From contig NZ_JAIHOM010000005.1 in NCBI RefSeq assembly GCF_026130165.1, positions 1-64,000 of the forward strand: 64,000 bases of DNA. Direction: 5' to 3'. The DNA is from Spirulina subsalsa FACHB-351 (lineage in GTDB: Bacteria; Cyanobacteriota; Cyanobacteriia; Cyanobacteriales; Spirulinaceae). The notes beneath the pieces are model-generated. The model saw only the letters and a program-made list of their open reading frames with translations, was not told where the DNA came from and did not search any database. A program made the position numbers and the translations under genes. Positions within the stretch are counted from its first letter, which is position 1, and each line of letters opens with the position of its first letter. Shown piece by piece: positions 52,659-63,482 of this stretch.

Positions 52659-53822
52659 ATGTTTAATTTTATTCGCTCCGATTTGGCTCAGTTAAAAGCC
52701 TATACTCCCCACCCCGGAGGGGAGATTACTGTTCCGGTGGATCAGTTAGACACCAATGAGAATCCCTACGATCTCCCCCCTTGGATTAAGGGAAAACTAG
52801 CGCGTCTCTATCAGATGGAAATGGCCTCCAATCGCTACCCCGATGGCAGTCATAGCGCATTGAAAGAGGCGATCGCACAATATGTGAATCATTCCGCCCA
52901 TCTCCCCACCTCCCCCATTGACCCCCATCAAATTTCCGTGGGCAATGGTTCAGATGAACTGATTAGATCCCTACTCATTGCCACCTGTTTAGGTCAAGAA
53001 GGCCAGATTTTAGTCGCCCATCCCACCTTTTCCATGTACGGCATTTTGGCGAAAACCCTAGGGATTGGTGTGGTTTCCGTCGGACGCTCCCCAGATACCT
53101 TTGAAATCGACCTCAACGCCGCCCAACAGGCCCTAGAACAAACCCAAAAGCCCCCCATTCGGGTAGTGTTTGTCGTCCATCCCAACTCCCCCACCGCCAA
53201 CGCCCTCACCGAGGCAGAATTAGCCTGGTTACGGGAGATTCCCCAACAGGTGTTAGTGGTGATTGACGAGGCCTATTTTGAATTTAGTCGCACTTCAGTG
53301 GTCGGGGAACTGGCAGAACATCCCAATTGGGTCGTCCTGCGCACCTTTTCTAAAGCCTTCCGTTTAGCCGCCTTACGGGTAGGGTATGCGATCGCCCATC
53401 CCCAACTCATCACCACCCTCGAAAAAATCCGCCTCCCCTACAACCTCCCCACATTTTCCCAAGCCGCCGCTCAACTCGCCCTCGCCCACCAAGACAGCCT
53501 ACTCGAAGTTATCCCCCAACTCTTACAAGAACGAACCCAACTGTGGCACAACTTAGAGCAAATCCCCCGCCTCAAACTGTGGCCCACAGATGCTAACTTC
53601 ATCTATGCTCGTTTAAAAGACATCCCCGAAAGCGAGGAAGCCCTAGCCCACCTCGTCACCACCCTAAAAACCCAAGGCACCCTGATCCGGCACACCGGGG
53701 GCGGATTGCGCATTACCGTTGGCAGTCCCCCAGAAAATCAACGCACCTGCCAGAGAATGATCATGCTCCTAACTAACGGCCTCCTTACAAACGAGCATCA
53801 GCCCGACGACCTCTTATCATAG
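52659..53822 (+). CDS. hisC: Histidinol-phosphate aminotransferase
   Basis: 387 residues, fold type I PLP enzyme of histidine synthesis. Typical features are [13 protein letters not shown] near the start, [29 protein letters not shown] and the PLP lysine in [17 protein letters not shown]. Length and motifs are normal for HisC; related aromatic aminotransferases are the alternative. The last 38 bp overlap the convergent 53785 gene. Confidence 0.9.
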   Translation: MFNFIRSDLAQLKAYTPHPGGEITVPVDQLDTNENPYDLPPWIKGKLARLYQMEMASNRYPDGSHSALKEAIAQYVNHSAHLPTSPIDPHQISVGNGSDELIRSLLIATCLGQEGQILVAHPTFSMYGILAKTLGIGVVSVGRSPDTFEIDLNAAQQALEQTQKPPIRVVFVVHPNSPTANALTEAELAWLREIPQQVLVVIDEAYFEFSRTSVVGELAEHPNWVVLRTFSKAFRLAALRVGYAIAHPQLITTLEKIRLPYNLPTFSQAAAQLALAHQDSLLEVIPQLLQERTQLWHNLEQIPRLKLWPTDANFIYARLKDIPESEEALAHLVTTLKTQGTLIRHTGGGLRITVGSPPENQRTCQRMIMLLTNGLLTNEHQPDDLLS

Positions 53823-54261
53823 TTTGGGGAAGAACCCCCACCAAACGGGCAAATGCCTCATCAGGAACACAGGAAACCGTCTCCTCATCAAACCAGTTCT
53901 CAAACTGGTTCAATATAATTTGCGCCCGTTGGAGGGGGGCAGGATTCACCGTGATTTGACGCACTAACTTAATCCACTGGCGACGGATTAAATAAGCCCG
54001 GTGGCGTTCCTCAGCATTTTTAGGGGGGACTAAAGACCAATTGCCCACAGGCAAAACCCCTATGGCATCTAAATCAAACACACTGCCAACCACAGAGCCA
54101 GGTCCAGCAAATTCAGCATGATAGCGTTTATAAATAATTAGCCCATTTTTTCGACGGCTATTGACAATCAAAAGCTCCTTGTTCTGGAGTTGAGCCAGTA
54201 ACTGAGCCTGATCATTCGCGTCTTTATTCAAATTCGGCACGTCTTTATCCAGATTCGGCAC
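53785..54261 (-). CDS. Conserved hypothetical protein with N-terminal heptad repeat
   Basis: 158 residues from GTG 54261. The protein begins [16 protein letters not shown], a 7-residue repeat encoded by a 21-bp DNA repeat, followed by a compact domain (about 20-158) with [23 protein letters not shown] and [16 protein letters not shown] do not recognise a family. No ribosome binding site is clear, and the reading frame stays open upstream with no ATG. It overlaps hisC tail-to-tail by 38 bp. Confidence 0.55.
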   Translation of the reverse strand: MPNLDKDVPNLNKDANDQAQLLAQLQNKELLIVNSRRKNGLIIYKRYHAEFAGPGSVVGSVFDLDAIGVLPVGNWSLVPPKNAEERHRAYLIRRQWIKLVRQITVNPAPLQRAQIILNQFENWFDEETVSCVPDEAFARLVGVLPQTMIRGRRADARL

Positions 54262-54483
54262 GTCTTGATTCAGAATATCGTTGTTTAATCCATTTAATCC
54301 AATGGGTTGAGAAGTCTCTTAACTCCAAGGGAACCAGTCCTGAAGACCAAAAATTAAGATTAAGAGAAGGTCAAGTCGATCGGGGATGGGGGATTGGGCG
54401 AAACCCTAGCCCCTAAATCTTACTCCCTAAAAGGTTGTGTCAACATTTTAGCTTAAATGTCGGTCGAGAGAAGCCCCACACCC

Positions 54484-55149
54484 TCAACGAAGAGACTTCT
54501 GGAGCAACAACCGTCTAGGCTGCTGAAACAACCCAAAGAAACACCCTGATTCTATTCGTTTGATGCGATAACCTAAAGACCAATAGAGTTGTTTCGCCTG
54601 GTCATTATTCTCTAACACATGGAGATAAATCTCCTTAAACCCCCATTCTAGAGCAATCGGTTCACAACTTAAGAGCAATTGGCGGCCAATCCCCCGCCGT
54701 CGAAAATTCGGACTGACCGCCAAATTGGAAATGTAGGGATATTGGGGACTGTTACCCCCACTGGGCAAAGACCGCAGGGCAATTTCCACCGTTCCGGTGA
54801 TTTCCTCCTGTAGTCCAGTGGGGGTAGGATTTGATGCGATCGCCGAGCATCCCGGAACGAGAATCGCCGTAAAACAATGATAGTGAGGCGAAGCCCCACG
54901 GAAGCGACTGCGCAGGTCTTCATAAATGCCAAAACTCAAAAACGGATACAACCACCCCGTCAACCAGCCCTCAGAAGAATGAAAGCTAGTGGTCAAAATA
55001 TCCGCCAAAGATTTCAAGTCCCGGAATTGAGCCGAACGAACCGTCAACTCCCAAGGAGGATCTGAATCTTGAGTGAGTGATTTTTCTGGATACCGTTCCC
55101 GCACAATGGGTTGATTTTTAAACCCCAAAAAAGAGTAGTCCACGGCCAC
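54484..55149 (-). CDS. GNAT-family N-acetyltransferase
   Basis: 221 residues, GTG start. The acetyl-CoA-binding motif A is clear (ISNLAVSPNFRRRGIGRQLLLSC), followed by motif B (LHVLENNDQAKQLYWSLGY). The first 45 residues are an extra N-terminal segment. The acceptor is unknown. A similar acetyltransferase is widely conserved in cyanobacteria and plastids, where relatives act on protein N-termini or lysines; this is only a possibility here. Confidence 0.8.
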   Translation of the reverse strand: MAVDYSFLGFKNQPIVRERYPEKSLTQDSDPPWELTVRSAQFRDLKSLADILTTSFHSSEGWLTGWLYPFLSFGIYEDLRSRFRGASPHYHCFTAILVPGCSAIASNPTPTGLQEEITGTVEIALRSLPSGGNSPQYPYISNLAVSPNFRRRGIGRQLLLSCEPIALEWGFKEIYLHVLENNDQAKQLYWSLGYRIKRIESGCFFGLFQQPRRLLLQKSLR

Positions 55150-55496
55150 CCCACTTTAAGCGGGAATAGAAAATGGGGGATAGACTAAACCCGAACCCCT
55201 AAACCCTATTCCCTGTTTCTCTTAGCCGTACTCTAGCAGAATCAGAGCAAACTGGCTATGACCTCTAGCCCGATGGAGTAGTTCAGACCGAGAATTTCCG
55301 ATAAGATTGTAAACAAGTCCGTTGTCAGCCAACGACTAGAGAAGAAGAAAGGTCGTAACTGATGTTGGGGGGTGCAAAAGCGACTATGATCAAGGCGATA
55401 TCAATGCGCCCAGCCAGAGGAGTAAATGACTTATACTGTCCCGATGGCTATGGACGTGCCTAGCGCGTCCCGTCAGCAACGGTAGGAGAGCGGTGG
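55150..55496. promoter_or_regulatory. cyaC upstream region
   Basis: About 350 bp without a large gene. It contains the promoters of the GNAT gene and cyaC. The last 70 bp hold a 19-codon frame (55426-55485) and a hairpin GGACG/CGTCC at 55452-55470. I see no CRP or NtcA consensus that I would defend. Confidence 0.45.
55426..55485 (+). CDS. Possible 19-residue leader peptide of cyaC
   Basis: ATG 55426 follows AGAGGAG (55416-55422) by three bases. The frame encodes MTYTVPMAMDVPSASRQQR and stops at TAG 55483-55485, whose last bases form the AGGAG Shine-Dalgarno of cyaC (55484-55488). Ribosomes ending here could therefore affect cyaC initiation. A hairpin lies within the frame (55452-55470). Part of the frame resembles a dispersed cyanobacterial repeat, so it may be chance. 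Confidence 0.35.
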   Translation: MTYTVPMAMDVPSASRQQR

Positions 55497-58400
55497 ATGA
55501 AGTCCCAAGCAAAGAAGAAGCCTAAAATTCTGGTGGTGGATGATGAGCCGGATAATCTCGATTTGCTCTATCGGACTTTCCATCGAGAGTATAAGGTTTT
55601 ACGGGCAACCAGTGGACCAACAGCCTTAGAAATATTGGAACAAGAGTCCAATATTTCGGTCATTATTTCCGATCAACGGATGCCCATCATGACGGGGACA
55701 GAATTCCTCAGTCTAACGGCCATGCAATATCCGGATATTATCCGGATCCTCCTAACAGGGTATACCGATGTTGAGGACTTAGTAGAAGCCATCAACAGTG
55801 GGAAGGTATTTAAGTATGTCACCAAACCTTGGGAAGCCACAACCCTCAAGGAAATTGTCAAACAGGCCTTAGACACCCACAACGTCCTCAAAATCCGCAC
55901 CGAAGAATTATCCCGTTCCCTCAAGCGGGAAACCTTGCTCAATAGTGTCACCAATACCATTCGCAATGCTCAGTTTGACCGTTTGGGGGATTCTCCCCTA
56001 CGGGAGGTGTTACAAACTGTAGTCAATACCGTGGGGGATGTCCTGAATGTCGATATTTGTTTATTGCGCTCCTTTGCTGATCATGAGTTAGTCGATGAGT
56101 GTTTTATTTATCAAAAAGTCTTGGGGAGGCCTTGCGGGAGTGAAGCCTTCCACCGGACAGAAATTGCCCCCTCGGGTGAGGAAGATGCACAGTCCTTAAC
56201 CATTACAGACCCCCCCCCTTGGTTAAAACTGACCGTTTGGGAAACCCAACAGGTGGAAGTGATTAACGACATCCAATCTCACCCCCACCTTCAAGGAACA
56301 AGCGCCCCATATCAAGATCGTCTAGATGCCTTTGGCCGAGCCAAAATCACCTCAACCTTAATGGTGCCGCTCATCTGTCAACGGGATTTAATGGCCGTGT
56401 TAGCACTCCACCGTTGTGGGAAAAATCAAGGCTGGGAGGAAGATGAGATCCAACTGGCCCGCATGGTAGCTGATCAAGCCGCCTTAGCCATTTCCCAAGC
56501 CAGAGCCTATGAGAAGGTGCAGGCCTTGGCCAAACGGGAAACCCTCGTCAATACCATTACCTCCGCCATCCGTTCCACTTTGGATCCCCAAGAGATTTTT
56601 ATGGCCATTACGGAACAATTAGGGACATCTTTGGGGGTGGATGGTTGTGCCTTGTCCTTGTGGACCGAAGAGGATGAGTTTGTACAATGTGTGGGACTCT
56701 ATGACCGCCACTCAGAACGAGTCGATGCCAGTGTAGATCCCGCCCTCACCCCCCATCGTCCGGGGACTGTTTCCCTTCCCCAGTCCCTCGTCCCCATTGT
56801 CGGAAACCCCGTTTTACTAGAACTTCTACGGACTAAACAACCCGTTGTGGTGGAGGATATGGTAGTCGCTACCCCAGACTCCATGAAGGGGGTAGATTTG
56901 CCCATTCGCGCCCCGGCTCGGGCTTTGCTGATTGTTCCCCTGTTGGTGGATGGGCGCATTATTGGCAGTATTTCCCTCCGCCAAACCGAACGCCCCCGTC
57001 ATTGGTCGGGGGATGATATTGAATTATCTCAGGCTGTGGCTTCTCAAGCGGCGATCGCCGTGCAACAATCCCGCCTCTACCAAAAAACCCGCCAACAAGC
57101 CGAACGCCTGCTCGAACTCGATCGACAAAAAACCGAATTTTTCCAAAACATCTCCCACGAATTCCGCACCCCCCTCACCCTGATGATTGGCCCATTGGAA
57201 TCAGCCATCAACAAACAGCAGGGTTTACCCTACGATCAAGCCCAAATCGCCCTCCGTAACTCTCGCCGTCTCTTACGCTTAGTCAACCAACTCCTCGACC
57301 TCCAACGATTAGACGCCGGACGGATGCAGCCCAAATTCCGCCCCTGTGATTTAAAAGAATTTGTTGAGCAAATTGTAGAAACCTTTCGCCCCTACTGCGA
57401 AAAAAAAGGCATTCAGTTAAACCTTAAACTAGAATCCTGTCGTGCCATTTACTTGGATAGTGAGAAATTCGACAAGGTACTCTATAACCTACTCTCCAAT
57501 GCCATGAAATTCACAGAACCCGGGGGCAAAATTACCGTTTCCCTCAAACCAGCCGGGGATCATGTCAACTTACAAGTGAGTGATACTGGGATTGGCATTG
57601 CTAACTCTCAAATCCCCTACCTTTTCGACCGTTTCCGCCAAGCCGAAGGCTCCGTCAACCGTTCCTATGAAGGGACAGGCTTAGGATTAGCCTTAGTCAA
57701 AGAAATTGTCGAGCTCCACGGCGGCCAAGTGATGGTTAATTCAGTCAAACAGGGGGAAGAAAGCGACAATCAAGGATGCGGCACCACCTTTAAGGTCTGG
57801 TTACAGATGGGCTCCGCCCATTTGCCCCCCGAACAAGTGTTAGAAGTTCCCACAGAAATTCAAGCCGCCCGGTCTGCCGTAGAATTAGCCGATTTAGAGG
57901 CCGAACTCTTAGAAGCCGACGAAGCGCGAGCTATTGAAGCCATCAGCCCCCTAGACCTCCCCAACTACAACACCCCCCCACCCAGCCTTGACCCCAACCA
58001 GCACCGCATTTTAGTCGTCGATGACAACCCCGATTTGCGCACCTATGTTTCCCATATTCTCACCTCCGCCGGATATCAAGTCACCACCGCCCGCAACGGG
58101 GCCGAAGGCTTTCAACTCCTGCAACAACAGCGCCCAGAATTAGTTATCAGTGACCTCATGATGCCTAAAGTGTCTGGTTTGGATCTCATCCGGATGGTAC
58201 GGAATGAAGAAGAACTACGCGGCACCCCGATTATTCTCCTAACGGCCAAAGCTGATGAAACCAGCCGCTTAGAAGGCACTGAACAAGGGGCCGATTCTTA
58301 CCTCTCCAAACCCTTCAATGACCGCGAACTGTTGGCCAGTGTGCGCAATTTACTCTCCCTGAAAGAAAATGAAGCCCGGGTGAAACAAATTAATGATTAC

Positions 58401-59075
58401 CTGACAGAATCGGTCTTAAAACGCTTCTTACCCCCCGAAATGGTTAAACGGGCAGCGAAAGGGGAAATGGAGCTAGATTTGCACCCAGACCCCCGTTTAG
58501 TGACGATTTTATTTAGTGATATCGTCGGTTTTACCCAACTCTCCAACCGTCTCCAAGCGCGGGGCATTGCTCAAGTGTTAAATGAGTATCTAGAAGCCAT
58601 GACTCAGGTGGTATTTGAGCATGGTGGCACGGTGGATAAATTTATGGGGGATGCCATTATTGCCCTGTTTGGCGCGCCGGAAGACCTCACCCCGGCGGAA
58701 CAGGTGCGTCGGGCCGTGAATACAGCCCGGGGAATGTATCAACGTTTAGATGACCTCAATGCTTACTGGGAGCAACAGGGCATTGTGGGCCAAAATCAAC
58801 CGCCCCCGGTTCAGTTTCGGTGTGGTATCCACCACGGGCCGGCGGTGGTGGGGATGTTTGGGGGAAAGTTGCGCTCGGACTACACGGCCATTGGTCCAAG
58901 TGTCAATATTGCGGCTCGTCTTCAGGAAGCGACCCACCCCAATAGTATTTTAGTCTCAGCGGCGGTGACGGAGTATCTTGTCCCCTCGGAGGTGGAGGAG
59001 TTTGGTCCGTTACAGTTGAAGGGGATTGATGGCAAGGTTCTTACCTTTTTAGTCAAAAAAGAAGGATGTTATTAA
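55497..59075 (+). CDS. cyaC: Multidomain adenylate cyclase CyaC
   Basis: 1192 residues. Order: receiver 1 (about 10-125), two GAF domains (about 180-340 and 360-530), HisKA with His at about 553 (NISHEFRTPLTL), HATPase, receiver 2 (about 840-955, Asp at about 884 in VISDLMMPKVSG) and a class III cyclase domain (about 995-1190) with LFSDIVGFTQL and KFMGDAIIALFG carrying the two metal-binding Asp. This is the layout of CyaC from Spirulina platensis and Anabaena (about 1150-1200 residues), where phosphotransfer within the protein turns on cAMP synthesis. AGGAG at 55484-55488 is eight bases upstream. Confidence 0.95.
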   Translation: MKSQAKKKPKILVVDDEPDNLDLLYRTFHREYKVLRATSGPTALEILEQESNISVIISDQRMPIMTGTEFLSLTAMQYPDIIRILLTGYTDVEDLVEAINSGKVFKYVTKPWEATTLKEIVKQALDTHNVLKIRTEELSRSLKRETLLNSVTNTIRNAQFDRLGDSPLREVLQTVVNTVGDVLNVDICLLRSFADHELVDECFIYQKVLGRPCGSEAFHRTEIAPSGEEDAQSLTITDPPPWLKLTVWETQQVEVINDIQSHPHLQGTSAPYQDRLDAFGRAKITSTLMVPLICQRDLMAVLALHRCGKNQGWEEDEIQLARMVADQAALAISQARAYEKVQALAKRETLVNTITSAIRSTLDPQEIFMAITEQLGTSLGVDGCALSLWTEEDEFVQCVGLYDRHSERVDASVDPALTPHRPGTVSLPQSLVPIVGNPVLLELLRTKQPVVVEDMVVATPDSMKGVDLPIRAPARALLIVPLLVDGRIIGSISLRQTERPRHWSGDDIELSQAVASQAAIAVQQSRLYQKTRQQAERLLELDRQKTEFFQNISHEFRTPLTLMIGPLESAINKQQGLPYDQAQIALRNSRRLLRLVNQLLDLQRLDAGRMQPKFRPCDLKEFVEQIVETFRPYCEKKGIQLNLKLESCRAIYLDSEKFDKVLYNLLSNAMKFTEPGGKITVSLKPAGDHVNLQVSDTGIGIANSQIPYLFDRFRQAEGSVNRSYEGTGLGLALVKEIVELHGGQVMVNSVKQGEESDNQGCGTTFKVWLQMGSAHLPPEQVLEVPTEIQAARSAVELADLEAELLEADEARAIEAISPLDLPNYNTPPPSLDPNQHRILVVDDNPDLRTYVSHILTSAGYQVTTARNGAEGFQLLQQQRPELVISDLMMPKVSGLDLIRMVRNEEELRGTPIILLTAKADETSRLEGTEQGADSYLSKPFNDRELLASVRNLLSLKENEARVKQINDYLTESVLKRFLPPEMVKRAAKGEMELDLHPDPRLVTILFSDIVGFTQLSNRLQARGIAQVLNEYLEAMTQVVFEHGGTVDKFMGDAIIALFGAPEDLTPAEQVRRAVNTARGMYQRLDDLNAYWEQQGIVGQNQPPPVQFRCGIHHGPAVVGMFGGKLRSDYTAIGPSVNIAARLQEATHPNSILVSAAVTEYLVPSEVEEFGPLQLKGIDGKVLTFLVKKEGCY

Positions 59076-59995
59076 AAATTACTAATTAGCAATTCAAATA
59101 ATTCACCCCTGCCATCCCCTTTAGAATTAATACTGCGCCTTGCTCTCACTCGTTTAATCTTATAGTCTTGATAGAGGTCATCAAAAAAAGTATTTTCATG
59201 ATTAAAATTTTTAACATCTGAGTTACTCAAAACAAAGTAATGACCATTAATATGAATTTTATCGCAAAACTGTTTAAGTCTCATTTGATCTTCATCAGTA
59301 AAACTTTCCGAAGAATAAGACGTAAAGGCAGAGGTGGATGTGATGGGTTTATAGGGTGGATCTAAATAAAATAGAGTTGGCTCTTGAGCATATTTTAAGG
59401 TTTGGTGAAAATCTCCTTGCAAAATTCTAACTTTTTTTAAATGGTGATGAACTGAAATGAGATTGCTTTTATTGCAAATTGTAGGTTTTTTATATTTGCC
59501 AAAAGGTACATTAAATTTACCCTTTTTATTAACTCGATATAATCCATTAAAACAAGTTTTATTCAAAAACATCATTAAAGCCGTTTGATTAACTAGACAA
59601 AATTTAGTATCTTTATCCTCCTTATTAAATTCGTCTCTTTTGGCTAAATAAAATTCTTGTTGACCCTCCATTGAGTCAAAACTATAATATTTTTGCTCAA
59701 TCTCTGTCAATAATGAAATTAACTTTTGATGATCTTCTTTGATTAATTTATAGGCACTAATCAAGTTTGAGTTTATATCGTTAATGACAATATTATTGAT
59801 TTGAGAGAATTTTGATAAGACATGAAATAAAACTGCACCACCCCCAACAAAAGGCTCAATATAAGTCAGGTCTTTATGTTGAGAAATTTGGTAGCTAATC
59901 ATTTGATCAATTTCATTAATTAATTGAGTTTTGCCACCTACCCATTTGAGAAATGGTTTAGGTTTTTGTAATGAAGCTACATTAAATGAAAGCAT
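59072..59995 (-). CDS. Dam-family adenine-specific DNA methyltransferase (orphan)
   Basis: 307 residues. A class D12 N6-adenine methylase: the SAM site is FLKWVGGK (15-22) and PFVGGGAVLF (48-57), and the catalytic motif is DPPY (212-215). The closest type by eye is the Dam/DpnM group, which methylates GATC, but target specificity cannot be read from the sequence. No restriction gene is adjacent. The gene is far more AT-rich than cyaC, on which it converges with a 4-bp overlap, pointing to lateral origin. The DNA-binding region is intact and no frameshift is seen. Confidence 0.9.
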   Translation of the reverse strand: MLSFNVASLQKPKPFLKWVGGKTQLINEIDQMISYQISQHKDLTYIEPFVGGGAVLFHVLSKFSQINNIVINDINSNLISAYKLIKEDHQKLISLLTEIEQKYYSFDSMEGQQEFYLAKRDEFNKEDKDTKFCLVNQTALMMFLNKTCFNGLYRVNKKGKFNVPFGKYKKPTICNKSNLISVHHHLKKVRILQGDFHQTLKYAQEPTLFYLDPPYKPITSTSAFTSYSSESFTDEDQMRLKQFCDKIHINGHYFVLSNSDVKNFNHENTFFDDLYQDYKIKRVRARRSINSKGDGRGELFELLISNF

Positions 59996-60026
59996 AAATT
60001 TTTAGGTGATTCATTTTGTGGGAACA

Positions 60027-62000
60027 TTAATGACGTTCAGGTAAGGCATAATCCCCCTGTAATTCTTGGGTTGAGTCCACGGATTGGATGGCTTTCCCCC
60101 GTCGTTTGGGCAGTTTAATAATAAACTGTGTTCCTTGTCCGGGTTCAGACAGACAAGACAAGTCCCCTTGATGTTTTTCGACCACAATTTGATAACTAAT
60201 GGCTAACCCTAAACCTGTCCCTTTCCCAATGGGTTTAGTGGTGAAGAAAGGATCATACAAACTGCTGCGAATTTCGGGTTTAATCCCAATCCCATTATCT
60301 GAGATGGAAACTGTCACCCAATCTTCATCGCAACTGGTTTTAATCGCAATCATGCGCGACATTTCCTTTTGGGTGTTGCGAGAAGCTTGGTTATAAAACT
60401 CGTCTAACGCATCAATGGCATTGGCGAGAATATTCATGAACACTTGATTGAGTGAACCGGGATAACATTCAACTAAGGGCAGATCCCCATATTCTTTAAT
60501 TACTTGAATGGCGGGGCTTTCGGGTTTTGCTTTGAGTCGATTGTGTAAAATCAATAAGGTGCTATCTATACCTTGATGCAGATTCGCTTCTTTGACTTCG
60601 GCCTCATCCATGCGTGAAAAATTGCGTAAAGATTGGATAATTTCCCGAATTCGATTCGCCCCAATTTGCATGGAAGATAGAATTTTAGGAATATCTTTCA
60701 ACAAAAACTCTAAATCAATATCCTCAATTTTATCTTCAATTTCTGGGGTAGTCTCGGGATATTGTTGCTGATACATTTCGACTAAATCAATCAGGTTCTG
60801 ACTGTATTCTTCGAGGTGGACTAAATTCCCGTAGATAAAATTAACGGGATTGTTAATCTCGTGGGCAACTCCAGCGACTAATTGCCCTAAGCTAGACATT
60901 TTCTCACTTTGAACCAGTTGTAACTGGGTGCTTTTCAGTTCTTTGATCAGGGTTTTCAGTTTCTGGTTGTTTTCTTTGAGGGCAATTTCAACTTTTTTGC
61001 GATCGCGAATTTCCACCGTTAGCTGATCATTCGTCTGTACTAACTGTTCTGTCCGTTCTTTAACCCGGTTTTCTAGCTCCTCATTGGCTTCTTTGAGGGC
61101 AAATTCCGCTTGATGGCGACGTTGATCAATCTTACCCAATGAGCGGGCATTCCACCAAATTAACACCCCGAAAATCACCACATTGAGAATCCCTAATAAA
61201 CAGATGGCTAGTTCTGCGGTATAAATCTCTTGTTGGTAGCCTAGTAAAATCACCCAACAAATCGCCGGAGGCAAAATAATCACGGTGGGAAATAGGCGTT
61301 GTGCCATTAATCCCCCGGCATTGTCTTGAGTTAAAACGGACATCATCCCTTTACGGGGTGTGGCAAATAGCACACTTAAACAGAGGAGAATAAAGGCAAT
61401 TGCTGTATGTAATGCCATTGCCGTGAAAGCGGAACCATACTGATAAAAGTAGGCATTGCCGTAAACATAGCCTAAAAACCCCAAAAAGGCGATGAGAAAG
61501 ACCACTACGGTGATACTATGAATTACCCCATGAATGGGGCGGCGATTGCTTAATAATAAAATCCCAATGCCTAATAGGAAGAAATTTAAAGCGGTATTAG
61601 GAGCCATGCGCCCCGGTGTAGCTGTAGCAACAGCATCCACTGATTCTTTAACTAATAATTGGTCAATGCCAAAGTCAAGGTTAAAGGTGTATTGAAGTAA
61701 AGTCAGTAAGCCAATTAATAACACCAGCGCGGCAGAAATTTGGGCAACCATGCGCCAAGAATGTCGCCTTTTTCGTTCATATAAGATCCAGAGGGCTAAT
61801 CCACTTAAAATAAATCCGATGGCGGTGTTGGCTTTCATTGTTACCCAACCGGGTAAAATGCTTTTGAGCAGGGGAATATCGAAAAACCAGCCAACCATTA
61901 CTACGAACCCAATGAGGGTGACTGCGATCGCAATAATTCGAGCGCCCTGTTTCATTGTTTTAAACATGGCAGGAGATGAAGAGATAGAAGCGTGATTCAT
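60027..62000 (-). CDS. Membrane sensor histidine kinase
   Basis: 657 residues. Seven or eight membrane helices (about 20-285) form the sensor part, with no large loop, so it may sense a membrane or lipid-soluble signal. A coiled coil (about 290-360) leads to HisKA with His at about 380 (GVAHEINNPVNFIYGN) and a HATPase with GKGTGLGLAI. There is no receiver, so it needs a separate response regulator; none is adjacent. The HisKA type equals that of the kinase at 17088. Kinases of this form with the MASE-like N-terminus are common in filamentous cyanobacteria. Confidence 0.9.
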   Translation of the reverse strand: MNHASISSSPAMFKTMKQGARIIAIAVTLIGFVVMVGWFFDIPLLKSILPGWVTMKANTAIGFILSGLALWILYERKRRHSWRMVAQISAALVLLIGLLTLLQYTFNLDFGIDQLLVKESVDAVATATPGRMAPNTALNFFLLGIGILLLSNRRPIHGVIHSITVVVFLIAFLGFLGYVYGNAYFYQYGSAFTAMALHTAIAFILLCLSVLFATPRKGMMSVLTQDNAGGLMAQRLFPTVIILPPAICWVILLGYQQEIYTAELAICLLGILNVVIFGVLIWWNARSLGKIDQRRHQAEFALKEANEELENRVKERTEQLVQTNDQLTVEIRDRKKVEIALKENNQKLKTLIKELKSTQLQLVQSEKMSSLGQLVAGVAHEINNPVNFIYGNLVHLEEYSQNLIDLVEMYQQQYPETTPEIEDKIEDIDLEFLLKDIPKILSSMQIGANRIREIIQSLRNFSRMDEAEVKEANLHQGIDSTLLILHNRLKAKPESPAIQVIKEYGDLPLVECYPGSLNQVFMNILANAIDALDEFYNQASRNTQKEMSRMIAIKTSCDEDWVTVSISDNGIGIKPEIRSSLYDPFFTTKPIGKGTGLGLAISYQIVVEKHQGDLSCLSEPGQGTQFIIKLPKRRGKAIQSVDSTQELQGDYALPERH

Positions 62001-62280
62001 AGGTCGTTTTAATATCTCAGTTTGCGGGTTAATGTCAGCATTCCGTCATAATAAATGCCGTTGGAATAACGAATAAAACTAAGCCAGTCACCAAACTAAG
62101 CGGGACGAAACTGAGTAGCACAAGAAGACACTTAGCCACACCTAGCCACCCTGATGGTAGCGAGTCAATTTTTAGATATTTGTTCGTTTAACTACATTTT
62201 AATAAACGTTACATTTCCAATGGCTTCTTAACTCATAGTAAATCGCAGAAATCATGAGTAAAAACACGATAAAAGCAGAA

Positions 62281-63468
62281 TTAACTAATCCGTGCAAAAT
62301 TAACTGGATCTTGATCTCGACGATGCTTTACGGGGAGGGGAACTCCTTGATGATCTCCCACTAGGGCGGCCGTTGTTTCTAGGGCTTCTCGTAGGCGTTT
62401 GGCGGCATAAATGGACATATCCCGAGGAACACTAATGCGATCGCGCAGATACCGTAACGCCCCATCAGAACCCGCAGGAGGAGGGCATAACTCCCCCGTC
62501 ATCATAAACGTTAGCGCGCAACGCAAGGCCTCATCAAACAAAGCATCATCCGCCGGATTCACCCGGATAATATTCTCATGATGTTTAATCACCCGGTGCA
62601 GCGCCTCCGCTTTGGAGGTTTCCGGTTCAGGATACCGCGCATCGGGAAGCCCCAACCAAGGCCCTTGATCCACCTTGGCTTGATAAACTAAGCGTTGAGG
62701 ATTGTCATTGTCCCAACAAGCACCCATTTGGGGGGGTAAATCATGGACATGGGTATGAAAATCACTCTGAGTTCCCCGATAAGTGGAACGGGTTTCCATG
62801 CCATCAAACCAAGCCCCTAAACGCTCATTTTCCTCCCGGAGGGAATACCCCTTGTAATAGTAGAAACTGGCGTTCATCCGTTCGAGAAAGGGCGTAAAAA
62901 CCACATCTACTACACTAAACTCAGGCAGAAAATAGGGCCCCGGATGTTCCCTTAAGGCCTCTTCCACCTGTGCCGCTACTTTAAGAAATTGATTCCGTCT
63001 AGTTTCATCTTGACGGGCAGAACACAACCAACTACACCAAGCGCGAAATAGGGAGCGTTCCAAGCGTCGCAAGGGGATCACTTGTTGATCATTGAGTCCC
63101 CACCCCAAGGGGCCAAAAGTCTCCTCTAGGGCTAATAAAATATCATCACTTTCGGTAATTAAGCGCCCGTCTAATTCCAACGCGGGCAGCATTCCCGAGG
63201 GGACTTTTCGCTTATACCAAGCCTCTTTTTCCCCATAGCAAAACATGGTTACTTTTTCCACCCGGTAGGGGATTTGCTTTTCTTCCAACCACAGCCAAAC
63301 CTTTTGACAGTAGGGACACCAAGCGTGATGATCTCGATACAATGTCACCCGTACCTCAGATTCTGGTTGACCAAAGAGACGCAAACGAGATTGAGGGTTA
63401 GTGGGGCCATTTACGCGGTCAATTTGCCACTGGGTTAGGGCGGCAAGTTCTGTCCAAGCTAGAGTCAT
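62281..63468 (-). CDS. Glutathione S-transferase family protein
   Basis: 395 residues from ATG 63468. A longer frame to 63510 runs into repeat DNA and is unlikely. The N-terminal thioredoxin-like domain carries Cys51-Cys54 in WCPYCQKVW, then [24 protein letters not shown], which binds glutathione in the family. The C-terminal helical region is longer than in typical GSTs. A substrate cannot be named. Its relatives occur in cyanobacteria, algae and plants. Confidence 0.85.
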   Translation of the reverse strand: MTLAWTELAALTQWQIDRVNGPTNPQSRLRLFGQPESEVRVTLYRDHHAWCPYCQKVWLWLEEKQIPYRVEKVTMFCYGEKEAWYKRKVPSGMLPALELDGRLITESDDILLALEETFGPLGWGLNDQQVIPLRRLERSLFRAWCSWLCSARQDETRRNQFLKVAAQVEEALREHPGPYFLPEFSVVDVVFTPFLERMNASFYYYKGYSLREENERLGAWFDGMETRSTYRGTQSDFHTHVHDLPPQMGACWDNDNPQRLVYQAKVDQGPWLGLPDARYPEPETSKAEALHRVIKHHENIIRVNPADDALFDEALRCALTFMMTGELCPPPAGSDGALRYLRDRISVPRDMSIYAAKRLREALETTAALVGDHQGVPLPVKHRRDQDPVNFARIS

Positions 63469-63482
63469 AGGGAATGGGGAAT

